A stretch of DNA of 64,000 nt from Takakia lepidozioides (lineage: Eukaryota; Streptophyta; Takakiopsida; Takakiales; Takakiaceae), in assembly GCA_030704615.1 (NCBI GenBank), contig CM060733.1, positions 61,692,001 through 61,756,000 of the forward strand, read 5' to 3'. Below, piece after piece: positions 20,015-30,483 of this stretch (position 1 is its first letter; each line of letters opens with the position of its first letter). The notes under the pieces are model-generated. The model had not been told where the DNA came from, did not search any database, and saw only the letters and a list, made by a program, of their open reading frames with translations. Made by a program: the position numbers and the translations under genes.

Positions 20015-23000
20015 TTATAATAAGGTAGGACACTTGGCGTCGAGGAAATCCCGTAGCATGCGAGCAGGCCTTTGTCCACCCATGAGCTCTGCTAAGCGCT
20101 CCAAGCGCAGCAAAGCTACTTCAGCCAAGCTCTTGCACTCATCCATCAGTGTCCGGTAATTTGCATCTGTCACCCCTGGCAACCGACGCAGTAGCTCAAC
20201 TGCGGTTGTGTTGTAGTTCTCTGCCCTGGAAGCCACAGACAGAGTTATGCATACTGTCCTCCAACATACATAGAAAGAACATGAATGTAGTACATCTTAG
20301 CAAAAGATGCAATCCGCAAGTATCAGTTCCTCACTTGTAACCTCTGATTGTCTCATACCTGATATCCCCTTCAATGAGGCCATCTTCGGTTGGCACCCCA
20401 ACTCGCATAGCTCGTTCAAGGTCGGGCTCGTCTTGGTTAGCTTTTAGGGTTGAGAAGATGTCAGCTGTCGCATGAAGGCTGCGAGACCACACAATGCGGA
20501 GGCGTGGAAAATGGAGGACTAGCAGTGACACCTTGGAGACAATGTTGGCAGGTAGTATCTCCTCTCCCATATCGTTGGCTGACTGTCACAAACATCTGCC
20601 ACACTTGAGAACTCATCATAAAACAACACCAAGGTGAGTGCTTGCACCACAATGCACCACAAGCCCTGGAAAAGGAGAGACAGAAGGTTGGGCAAGGTAT
20701 ACAAAATATTTAAGGCAAACAGGGTAGACAAATTAGGGGAAAACGGGGAGAGCATGGAAGAGAGCCCACACCTGGAGAGAGAAACTTTTGTCCTGAGAAA
20801 ACTCAATGAGCAGCACAGGGAGTCGGTAGTAACGGGTCATGGTTTCAGCTTGATGGTAGAGACGTCCAGATGTGAAACTGGAGAAGAGGTCAGCAACACT
20901 CTTTCGTTCCACACAGATATCGGGGGATAGAATGTAGTCACCCACTTCAAGAGTCACTGGCAGGATTCGCATGCCCTGCTGGTGCAGCACACTTGGAAGA
21001 CTGCTTCCGAACTCCCTCATATCCACAACAACCTGTATCCCACCCGCTGGACCCCTCACCAGTTGCAAAGGGAAACCCCAAAAACATCCTGTCCCTCTCT
21101 ACTTATTCCTATAGGCCCTTGGCCCCCCTGGGCATTACCAAGTTTCTGTTTTCTGCTCAGGCGTCCAACTTTTTTTGAGTGCAGCGGACTCTCCATTGCT
21201 TCCCTACTGCCACAAAATACGGAGGGGGTGGAAATTTCGTCCAAGCAGGACCACAATAGATCCATCTGGCAAGAAATTATGGAACTTCACATCAGGCGGA
21301 GCCAATCTAACAACAGAACTGCAGTTCTATCAGGAGACATTCTCGGTCCTCCGTGACGATAGAATCTTGCAGCCCAATTACCTGTCTGCAGCTCTGTCTC
21401 CCTCTCTTCTAAGGGCATTGGGGAGGTTTAACGGTGGGCTGCATAGTCTGCGGATAGAGACTGGTAGGGGGGACAACCTGCAGCGTGAGGACTGCATATG
21501 CCCGCACAGGGAACAACAGGGAAATCAAAAGTGAAGAACATTTCTTCTTTCACTCTCCTTTCTACTATGAGATCCGTGGGAGATTCTATTGTCAGTTCCG
21601 TGATACCCAATCTCTTACGGAGGTCTTCCATTACGAGGATCAGAAATGCTTATCAGCATACCTGCATGAAGCATTGATGCTTAGACAATCCCTTGAGAAA
21701 TAGTTGTCTTTGGACTGCTTGGTGTCTCTTTCTTGTTTCTTGCTTTCTCTTGTCCCATGAGCCCTTTGAGCTTTCTGTGGACGTTATAAAATACCATTTC
21801 ATTTCATTTCACTCTTTTAACTTTTTTGCACCCATATTATCTTCTCTTTGTCACACCTGTTGTACTCTCCTGCCATACCCTTGCCACCACTCTTCCCCTT
21901 TTCTGCTCCATCTAAACCAGTGCAGGGTCTTTGGGCACAAGGTGTAGGGCAACACATGTTGTAATGAGATAGAGAAAATGTGCAAACCTGCATTTGCTTC
22001 TCTGCTGCCTTCCGTCCTCCAGCCTTCCTGGTGGCCGCATTGAGTGTCACACCTGTGGCCGTTTGCGGTGGGGGAGTGGCATCCAACATTCTTCCATCCT
22101 GTACATTGACAAAGAGATAAGCAAGGTAAACAACCTCCACAGATTCAAGTAATGGGTCTCTTCTCAAAAACAAAAAGAGGCCGGGGAGGAGAGAGAAAAA
22201 CCGAAGTTTATAACATCAGCAGGAGATCCAAAGGCCTAAGGGACAGAGAACAGAAACAGAACAAAAGAACTACTCAAGATGGCACCCAAAGGGAAAGAAA
22301 TGGCACGAAAGGGGAAAGAAAAGGAAATAAATATTTGTAACACCTGCAGGAAGCTCAGAGAGCTTATGGGACAAAAGAAAGCAGGATACAAGAAAGAAGT
22401 TGGGGCCCCCAACAAACAGCCTGAAAACTACCAGTCAACTTTGAGAGGTTCCCTGAGTTGGAGAGTCTAGTGTAGATACGCTACCACGCATCTCAATCTT
22501 TGTAACATAACACATGTGAGGGAGTGGCTGCCTCTATAGACAGTAGTAGCCGCCCCAGATTTCATAGCAGAGAGGACAGTGAAAGAAGAAACCTGATCAA
22601 CAGGGATCATCATCGACGCCTTTTGGCGTATAAGCCCCTCAAAGGCACTATTTTCCCTCTGTATGCTGGCTTCAAACTTGCGACCTTCAGTCGAGTCTTC
22701 ATAGAACAGAAAATACACCTTGAGTGGTTGCGTTGGATTTTCTGCCTTATATACCTCCATTTCTCTCACAAAACCCATATCTGGGTCATAGACAACCACG
22801 AATAGTGGCCTTACAACCTCCAAAACACGCTGCTGACTTTCCAGCGCATAGAAGTGGACAGGTGGCAAAGGTCTAGTAGTTGTCTCCGCTTCCTCCAAAC
22901 TCTTTTCGCCATCTGCTAGCTCAAGGTTATCCTTCTCCAGCCGTTGAGGGTTTCTACTCTCCACCCCCACATCAATCAAGTCTGGAGATTCTGATGCTGT

Positions 23001-26000
23001 TGACTCAGCAACCTTCGTCTTGCCTTTTCCTGAAGACCGGGGTTTTCCACCGTGCTCATTCCCTGATGCAGCTGTGTGCCCATGTCCTACTCCCCTACCT
23101 TTCTAGAACAAAACAGTAGATTGGTACATCAGAAAGCACTCCTAGGATGCCTACTGAAGAAGAAGATGAAGACTTTGGCCGAAGCCAGTGTAACTAAGAG
23201 CCATTTTACCTTTGCGCCTACTTCATTATAATATCTGTCCATAAGAACCAAAAGCATTGTTACTAAGATGAGCGCAGAGAATGAGATCCTTGAAAAGTTT
23301 CTACATAGCCGTGGGCTACATACAGCCACCACCTGGACTGCTTGTTGCAGCTGCATTAGGACTCCTTAAACCAAGACACCATTGTCAAAGACAATACGAC
23401 CAACTGGTTCAGAGACTACTCCATAAAAGACACGTCTTCTTACCCAGTGTAAATATTGCAGACTCTAGGAAGCCTAAACCAGGCAGAATAGTGCAAGTGC
23501 ACCTTGTTGCATGGAATCTCTGAACAGATCTTCTTGAACTCACCAGTTCTCTGCCTGCCTCTCCCCCTACCATGTGTCTTCAATCCCTTGCCAATTGGAA
23601 CATCCTCCCCAACAACAATGACCTCCCTTTCATGTGCTGCCACCTCAGCAGCAGCTGCCATGAGGGCATCTTGCTCCTGTTTGTGCTCATTTTGCACCCC
23701 ATCACCATCATCTCCTCTCCAGGATCTTGGACTCCCCTTTCCATTCATGATCCCCATCCCTTTGGCACCATTTGACTTTTTCCTGCTACGGGTGCGCATC
23801 CCATGGAGTTCAGCTTTACCTAACAAGTACTTGGTCCATTCGTCTCGCATCAGCTGCACACAGGTCCAGTAGAAATGTTTGCCATCAGGAGTGCTTGTTG
23901 CAGGATATTCCAAGCTCTCTTTGAAGCATCAATCTCTCTTCCATAGGCCCACATTCAAAATTCTTCGATTTGACCCTCTGGCTACTGTGGATGTACTGAA
24001 CTACTCTGTCTTGTGAGAAGAAGCTCTTACTAGGAATGCTGGGTGCCGAAGCCACAACATGGGGTAGATCAAAATTGATGCCAATACAACAGGAATCCTG
24101 CTAGGGCCACATGGTGCACATATGGGAGGATGATTACTTTTGGGAAAGATTACTTCAGTTTTATGCTTTTTGTCCTGTGCTAGAGTGTCCCTCGGGCCTC
24201 CCACCTTTGTGTCTGTCTCCTTTCTCTGCGTCACTTTCTCCTTCTGTCCCTTGGGACCCCCCCCTCCCCCCCCCCCAAAGAGTTCTTTCTTTTTAAACAG
24301 GACATGTCAACATACCTTCTGGGGCCCATGTGTGACAACATCCTGCAGCTGTACGCACATGCGCTCATCCTTGCATGCCACCAGAACCGCCCCGCCCCCT
24401 TCTCCCCAGGCATTCTGTGACCCACGCACCTCAGTTGCTCCAATGGCCTTCACTCTCTGCCGTTCCTCCTCTATTTCCTCCAACACTTCCTGCTCACCAT
24501 GAGTGATAAGGGTGTCAGTGGAAGGCCTAAGCAAACATAAACAGTGATCGAGACAAGATGAGAGCATCACAGAAAGCCCTTCCCTTTTGATATCACTGTC
24601 TCTCTTTATGTCTGCTACCAGACTTAAAAGTCATTTGGAAATTCAGGACACACTCATGTACATCATAGACCCTGAGAGCTAGCTGGCCATGCAATCATCA
24701 GATTTAGGATTTACTCCCTCATCCCTCACATTGCCCAGATTTTGGTGCAAGCATATCTGGCTTAAGAGAATCCAAGACCTAGGAAAGATGAATTCGTGAC
24801 AAATGGTGCTATTTGTTTCAATCTGTATCCAACATAAAAGCTCCAACCCTTAGTTGATGAAACCAAGGAAAACTTTCACCTGGTTGTTTGCCAAACCCAG
24901 ACTTGCCTGTGTCTCTCAGCTACATGATTACCACAACCAGATCATTGACATGAAGTAAGAGTAGTGCAGTAAGTACCCTCAAAACCTTCCACTTTGGCAT
25001 CTCCTCCACAACAACCTCAAGCTCGACTCCCTCAACCTCCCCCACCACCCCTTCCATTCTATTACTCGCCTCTCTTGGGTCACCGATTTCATCTCCCTGC
25101 CCCAACCTTGCCTCTCCCGTCTTAGGGCCACCCAAATCATCCAAAATGCTTGAGGTACCACCTGTACTGATCGTCACATTCCCATTTATTCTCCTTCGCT
25201 TGCCACCCTCCTGATCTTCCTCCTCAGAAAGCACCCAAGGGGCATCCCTACTACCTGCTAGATTGTCAAACAAATTTAACTCAGGACCTATAGCACTTAT
25301 ACCCTCTCCTTCTGCATCACTTTCACTTGTGAAAGCAATCCTACTTCCTGTCCCAACCCTGGCAGATGGTTCTGACACAGAAATTCTAGCAGGAGCCCTT
25401 TCTGGGTCGTTGGACTTAGAACCAGGTTTCCCTTTCCAGCTGTGCCGCCCCACTCTTCGGTCTCTACCACCTAACCCTGCTCCGTTAGTCCCTTTATGGT
25501 GAACAAGCCTTGTGCCATCGGTTCTCACTAATTGATATGCACGACGCTTGGCCAACTCAAATATCTTGTGAGTAGGATTGGCGAAAATCCACGCAGATCT
25601 CACGCCCTCCGACACCCGCAAGGTGTCTAGATACTTCAGAAATGTGACCGCATCGTAGCGTTGTAGATACTCGACCAATTTCCTGAGGGTTTTGAGGTCC
25701 CCCACCAGCTGCTTTGTCTTTCGGCCCACAGTATGCCATATGGGGTCCAGCTGTCGCCTGATTATCTCATCAAAAGATTTGAGCAGTCCATTTTCAACAG
25801 TCAGGTCTTCAACATCAACTTTGTTGGTCTTTCTCAGCTCTTTCAAGCATGCATCCATGACCTCTAGTATAGCATTTTGAATTCCAGCCATGGCATTCGT
25901 CAGAGGCATTCGAATGTCAATCACTTCAGGAGGTGTCTCCTCAAGTGTACCACTCACGGACAGGTGGAAACGAGGCCAAATATACAATCTTTTCACAAAC

Positions 26001-26515
26001 AAACTCTTCATAATCCTCTCTGTCTTTGAAAAACCCGAGATCATAGCCTGTGGACGGTCGGAGAAAGCCTGCACAAACCCTTTCTTGTTGGCCTGCCGGA
26101 AAAGCCTCACAATGAAAGCCTCCGCGCAGGTCTCTGACAACCGGTGCGCGTTGTTCACGATTATTCCAGCTACTTTTTGCAATGGCACACGCGCATTCAG
26201 CATGTCTACAATCAAAATACGAGAAGTGATGAAAAACGAACCCCCTTCTGAGTAGAAATTCAAGCGTTCAGCACCTCCGTATTCATTGTTAATCTCCATG
26301 GGCAGTTGGGCTGCTGGATCCTGGTCTTGCATTTCCTCCCGAAGTGCTTGCCGCTGCGGGTCTGAGGTGGAGAGGAGAAGAAGAAGCCCATCCGACCGAG
26401 AATGCAACCGCAGCAGCGATGCCAACACTTTACATAACCCTAGCCCTGCTGCCATAACCACGACTCCATCGCCCTCCAGTAATTCTCCAACTATCTGCTC
26501 ATGGAAAGGCAACAT
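20015..26515 (-). CDS. XPF: XPF/RAD1 structure-specific endonuclease (UVH1-like)
   Basis: XPF with ERCC1 cuts the 5' side of bulky lesions in nucleotide excision repair and also acts on recombination intermediates. Eight exons are visible on the minus strand: 26515-24977, 24489-24316, 23853-~23505, ~23092-22593, 22098-21988, 21032-20772, 20582-20359 and 20225-20015. Exon 1 encodes the degenerate helicase-like N-terminus ([47 protein letters not shown]). Exon 6 holds the ERCC4 nuclease core, with [34 protein letters not shown] (GDX-ERKX3D active site) and FTSGRLYHQ. Exon 8 holds the tandem HhH region ([14 protein letters not shown]). Start is the ATG at 26515, giving MLPFHEQ. Exon 3/4 junctions are approximate. 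All catalytic residues are present and I see no frameshift. A LINE fragment lies in the intron between exons 5 and 6. It is head-to-head with the bZIP gene. Confidence 0.95.
21175..21815 (+). mobile_element. LINE 3' fragment in an XPF intron
   Basis: On the plus strand, opposite to XPF, decayed frames read a stretch ending [18 protein letters not shown] and then [21 protein letters not shown]. This resembles the C-terminal zinc-finger-like tail of plant non-LTR reverse transcriptases (CPHC...EEHFLFHCPFY type). It ends in TATAAAATACCATTTCATTTCATTTC, like the short 3' tail repeat of a LINE. The family is not identified. It is a 5'-truncated, frame-broken copy. Confidence 0.6.
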
Positions 26516-26879
26516 TTTCCATACAATCACATATCAACACTCCTCCTCCCACACCACCTCCGCTGCCCGCCACATCTCCCGATCACAAATCCGAGAGCTC
26601 ACTTCGCAGCCGAGCTATGACCAGATTGCACAGGCATTTCACAATTCCTGAAAATGAGTGCGACGCCAGCTAGGCTCCACCCTCCCTTCTGATTGGCTTG
26701 CCACATCACTACCCCATGGCTTATTATTTAGAGAAAGAATAATACTTAGTAATAAAAGATAGTAGGTAATCATAAAGAAGGAAAAATAAAACGAAAAAAA
26801 CAGAACAACAACAGAAAAAAAAGAGAGTTGAGAGGTAACTAACTTAGTTGTCCGACAGCCCACAATTCAGCCTTGAGGA

Positions 26880-27046
26880 GGGGGGAAAATTAACCCCCTT
26901 TCATTTATGAGCCATGAGGCCTACAGGACTATCAACGCCCAAACATAACGTCACGAACAATCCCACACATTGGGCAGGGCAGCGGGTTTGAACACCCAAC
27001 CACCAGGGTGACACACCGTGCACTTACCAGCTGAGCTACCAGCCGA
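26880..27046 (-). repeat. tRNA-derived SINE-like element upstream of XPF and bZIP
   Basis: The minus strand reads GGCTGGTAGCTCAGCTGGTAAG (A-box-like, 27025-27043) and then GGGTGTTCAAACCCGC (B-box-like, about 26985-26996), the spacing of a pol III internal promoter. The anticodon arm and acceptor stem do not fold properly, so I do not call a tRNA gene. The downstream GGGGGTTAATTTTCCCCC palindrome at about 26,880 may mark the 3' part. It lies in the shared promoter region of two divergent genes. Confidence 0.5.
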
Positions 27047-27503
27047 TGTGCCATACTTACGGTTCTTAAAAATACAACAAAAAGAAAAGAAAAAGAAAAA
27101 ACAAGGTGAGCGCGTGCGAGCGAAGGGGAAGGGAAGGTGCGGGCGGGGCGGGCCGGCCTGGCGGCAGCTCAGCCGTGAGCGGGGATGGCAGAGCGCGTCT
27201 TGTGTAAGGGAGGGGAGAGATCTGCAAGAACAGGTTTGTAGGTGCTTGATTTGTTGTGTCTTGGTTGATACTTGGTACAGAGTAGACTAGGAGTTACGCC
27301 CTTTCTGTGCTTGGAAGGAGATATGTAATTTTTTTTTTTGCGTCTTCTCTCCGTTCGGATGAGCATCGCAATTTTTTGATTTTCATGTGGAAGTTGGTGT
27401 GCAGCAGGAGGGGCGGATATTGAAGTCGGATTTTATCTGCCTCGCCCAACTTTTCTGGGAACATATCTCTTCATTCAAGGTTTGGGGGATCGTAGAGATT
27501 GAG

Positions 27504-29281
27504 ATGGGAGAGTCGTTTGTGGATCCTAGTGTTCCCTTGTGGGGGCATGGTGAAGATAACAGAGCCTTATGGCATGCACTAGATGCTGCCTGTGATTTTC
27601 CAGAAGTGCCGGACGATCTGTCAATTGACCATGGATTCTTCATGGACGAGATTGAATTACAGGAGGCTGTGTCTCATCAAGGGAGCAATTTCTGGGGTTT
27701 CATTTCTTCGGCACAGCCAGGTGCCGGTGCTGTGGGTCTGGATGCTCCTGACAGCGGGGTTGGACATTTGGTAGAGGATTGGTTGGCGGAATCGTCCGAA
27801 AAGAGGCAGGATGTGCCTTTGGGCGTGTGTGTGAAGAGACTGGAAGATGAAGCACCATGGGCAGGCTTTGGTGCCAAGCTGGGACAGGACGAAGATGAAT
27901 CAGTGGTTTGGGCTAACTCTCTCCCAGATATCTCACAGGAGGTCACACACAACGATCACTCTTTCTTTGACAATTTCTCTATCCAATGTGACTCGAATGG
28001 TAGGAAGCGTACCAGGATGCACAGTGCAGCTCTGCATTCACCAGACTCGTATGACTCTCCAAACAGTGAGTCGATTGTCCTAAATAAAGATGCATCGTCA
28101 ATCTCTGGCGGTGACAGCTCCGATGTGGATGACTTGGGCAGGGGCGGTGAAAAAACTCTCAACCACTTGAAGACTGATTTTCCAAAGACCTCCGAGCCAA
28201 TACAAGACGATGATGTTTCCAAACGTCAGATGAGGTTTGCAGTCTTTCTCACTACGGATTGCTACTTGTATCCAATTATGACTCTTGATATTTTCGGTCC
28301 AAGTTTCTAGATCCACATGATTCGCACTCTCTGACCTATTGTGGACTGTGTTGGATCAGATTGATCAGGAACAGGGAGTCAGCGTGCCAATCCCGAGCCA
28401 GAAAGAAGTCCTACGTGAAGGACCTGGAATTACGATGCCGCATGTTAGAAAGTCAATGTTGTCATCTCCAGAGAGCAGTGTCTGTGTCTGCTTTGGAAAA
28501 TAAAGTGCTGAAAGAAGAGCTTGTAAGTGTGAAGAAGCCTAAGGACGGTTACCTTAAGTCTGGCGTGGCAGAGCCTGCAGTGCTTGAAAGCAGTAAGTAC
28601 ACAATCCATCTCTTGTTTCCATGCAGATATAGTTTCAGGCCTGGGAGATCTTATCCAGCTTTGTCCTGGCAAGTGTTATTGCTTCGCCATGATGCAAATG
28701 TGTTTAGATCATGTGTTTTGGTGATTCAGTCTGTCCACCAGTGCATTTGTTTGTGTGCAATGCAGTATGTACGTCATGCCTTTTTCTGTATTTCTGTGGT
28801 GGTTATCTTCACTGTTGCTGTTATGGTGTATGCAGACTCCCTGCTGTCGGAGTTCCTGCCCCACCATTCTTACCCCTGCCCTTTGGGGCAATGGCTTACC
28901 GCCGGCCATTGCCACGGTTGGCTGCTCACACTACTGCACGTGGTACTTCTAATGGTAGTAAGCGGAGCAAGCGCTCATCATGCAAGCCTCCTTCAGTTTC
29001 ATGAGGACAGCACTGCTCGCTCCTTTGGGTACTCGTCCCAAAGGATCACTCACCAGAGACACTTCTCCTCCACAGGTGTTTTGGGATGTTGGAAGATTTC
29101 CTGTTATTCCTTAACCAGGAAGAAGAGAAGGAAGTTTTTGAGTGGTTACAATAGACACAGTCAACGTGAATCTTGCAATGTGGGGTTTATGAAATTGGGG
29201 TTTCCGAGGAGGAAGCTTATTTCAACGAGATGGCGTTGTAAACGTCTCCGGAGGAGTTTGCCGTCCTTCCAAATGCTGTAG
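27504..29281 (+). CDS. bZIP60-like membrane-bound bZIP transcription factor
   Basis: This family is an ER-anchored activator of the unfolded protein response, freed by IRE1-mediated mRNA splicing. Exons 27504-28234, 28360-28592 and 28833-29281 join in frame to 470 residues. The N-terminal 240 residues are acidic (activation region). The bZIP basic region is RLIRNRESACQSRARKKSYV (normal N-x7-R spacing), created exactly at the exon 1/2 junction, followed by a leucine-zipper-like helix (LEL..RMLES...ALENKVLKEEL). Exon 3 in this frame encodes a hydrophobic segment WLLTLLHVVLLMVVSG, a plausible membrane anchor. Another ATG at 27387 is in frame; I chose 27504 because MGESFVDPS begins the conserved-looking acidic part. 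The alternative frame of exon 3 is described separately. Divergent from XPF. Confidence 0.8.
28833..29004 (+). promoter_or_regulatory. Candidate IRE1 splice hairpins and alternative basic tail
   Basis: Exon 3 contains three CNG-type loop candidates: CTG|CTG at 28843 in a hairpin with an AACTCC/GGAGTT stem once exons 2 and 3 are joined; CTG|CCC at 28878 in a CCCC/GGGG hairpin; and CCG|CCG at 28901 in a 7-bp CAATGGC/GCCATTG hairpin. Excision of 28844-28878 (35 nt) or 28879-28901 (23 nt) would shift to the frame ending at 29004. That frame replaces the hydrophobic anchor by a basic tail with GSKRSKRSSCK, like a nuclear localisation signal. IRE1 cutting of bZIP60 mRNA with frame shift is known; its use here is inference, and the 28878 loop does not fully match the CNGNNG consensus. 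Confidence 0.5.
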
Positions 29282-29425
29282 ATAGAAGGATTGATCATTA
29301 GGATATCCGGAGGAGGAACTTGTCTTCCTTCCCAATGCTGTAGATAGGACTAATCAGTAGGATATTTGGAGGAGCAGCTTGCCTTCCTTACCAATGCTGT
29401 AGGATTGATCATAAGGATATTTATA
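29243..29425. repeat. Three about 60-bp tandem repeats at the bZIP 3' end
   Basis: The pattern CCGGAGGAG..(A/C)TTG.C.TCCTTCC.AATGCTGTAGATAG..GGATTGATCA.TAGGATAT recurs three times, starting near 29,248, 29,309 and 29,369, with small indels. The first copy overlaps the end of the unspliced bZIP reading frame; the others are in its 3' UTR. Confidence 0.8.
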
Positions 29426-30483
29426 CTAGTCTTTAGATTAGTACTCACAGTAGGGAGGTGAAATCAGGATGCAGATTTTTGCTCCGGGAATTTTCCCAGA
29501 CTCCCCTGACTCTGCGAAATGTAATGACAGTTCATGCATCAGAGTAATTGAGTAATTGCATATTTGAGTAAGGTCCATCAACCTGTGCTTGACTGATGAA
29601 CTGTCCATGAAGTACATACAAGAGGTATAAGGCAGTTGCAATTTAAAGTATAAGCACAAGAGCACTTTACAACTACTACTACGCCTCTGCTTTAACAGTG
29701 CCTCAACAATAATTCAATCCGCTCCTTCCGTTTTGACCTTTTCACAAGCTGGATGCCTAAAAAAGATTTCTGGGTACATGACAATGTAGACTCACTGCCT
29801 GGTATCATGCTCTGGTCATGCAAGAGTAAGCATAGGTTGTCCCATCATCCAGTCCTGCTCTTGTGTTCTGTCTCAACCACCATTCTGCATGTGTCCAAAG
29901 AACCACAGAAATATCTTAGTAGAGAATGCAACAGTTTGGATGTGTTTCTCGAGTGGGGAAAGGTTTGCTGTGCTCTTCCAGCAGCTGCTTACTGTATGGC
30001 AGCTTCTCCTCGATGGGAATCTCTCAGTGTGGACTGAAAAGAGATCCATGGGTGGAGGTCTCCTATGGGTTCCTGCGAGAGGAACCACTTGAAACTTGAA
30101 CTCTATATTGCAGCCGCCTGTATGACCTCAGCGAATAGCTTTTGACCCCTGCACAGCCAGCCACTGGAGCAACTTGGATTTAGTCCGCATGCACATGCTT
30201 TGGCCAGGACCAAACTTTCTGCTGTTTAACTGCACAAATAGTGGCAAGCTACGGTTGAAAACAGGCTATATAGTCCTCAGGGATGCACTTACCATGACTT
30301 CATACTCATGGATGTTATGCCCCACAAATTAAAGCCCTCAAGGGCCTATGGGCATGAAACATTCATAGGACCACCCTTGCGCAGACTGCCTTTGCTCGAG
30401 TTGATTGATAGTGTTGAGGACTGTCTGGTAAGAAGCTCTGGAGAGGATGCTGCAGTGATTCAACAGCAGTTTCTCGAAGCTCC
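29426..30483. other. Convergent intergenic region, no gene recognised
   Basis: This holds the 3' sides of the bZIP and permease genes. Open frames on both strands are short and motif-free. No RNA gene was seen. Confidence 0.5.

Noticed and set aside
26975-27046. tRNA gene on the minus strand
   Set aside because: A and B boxes are present but the anticodon stem and acceptor stem do not pair; better explained as a SINE head.
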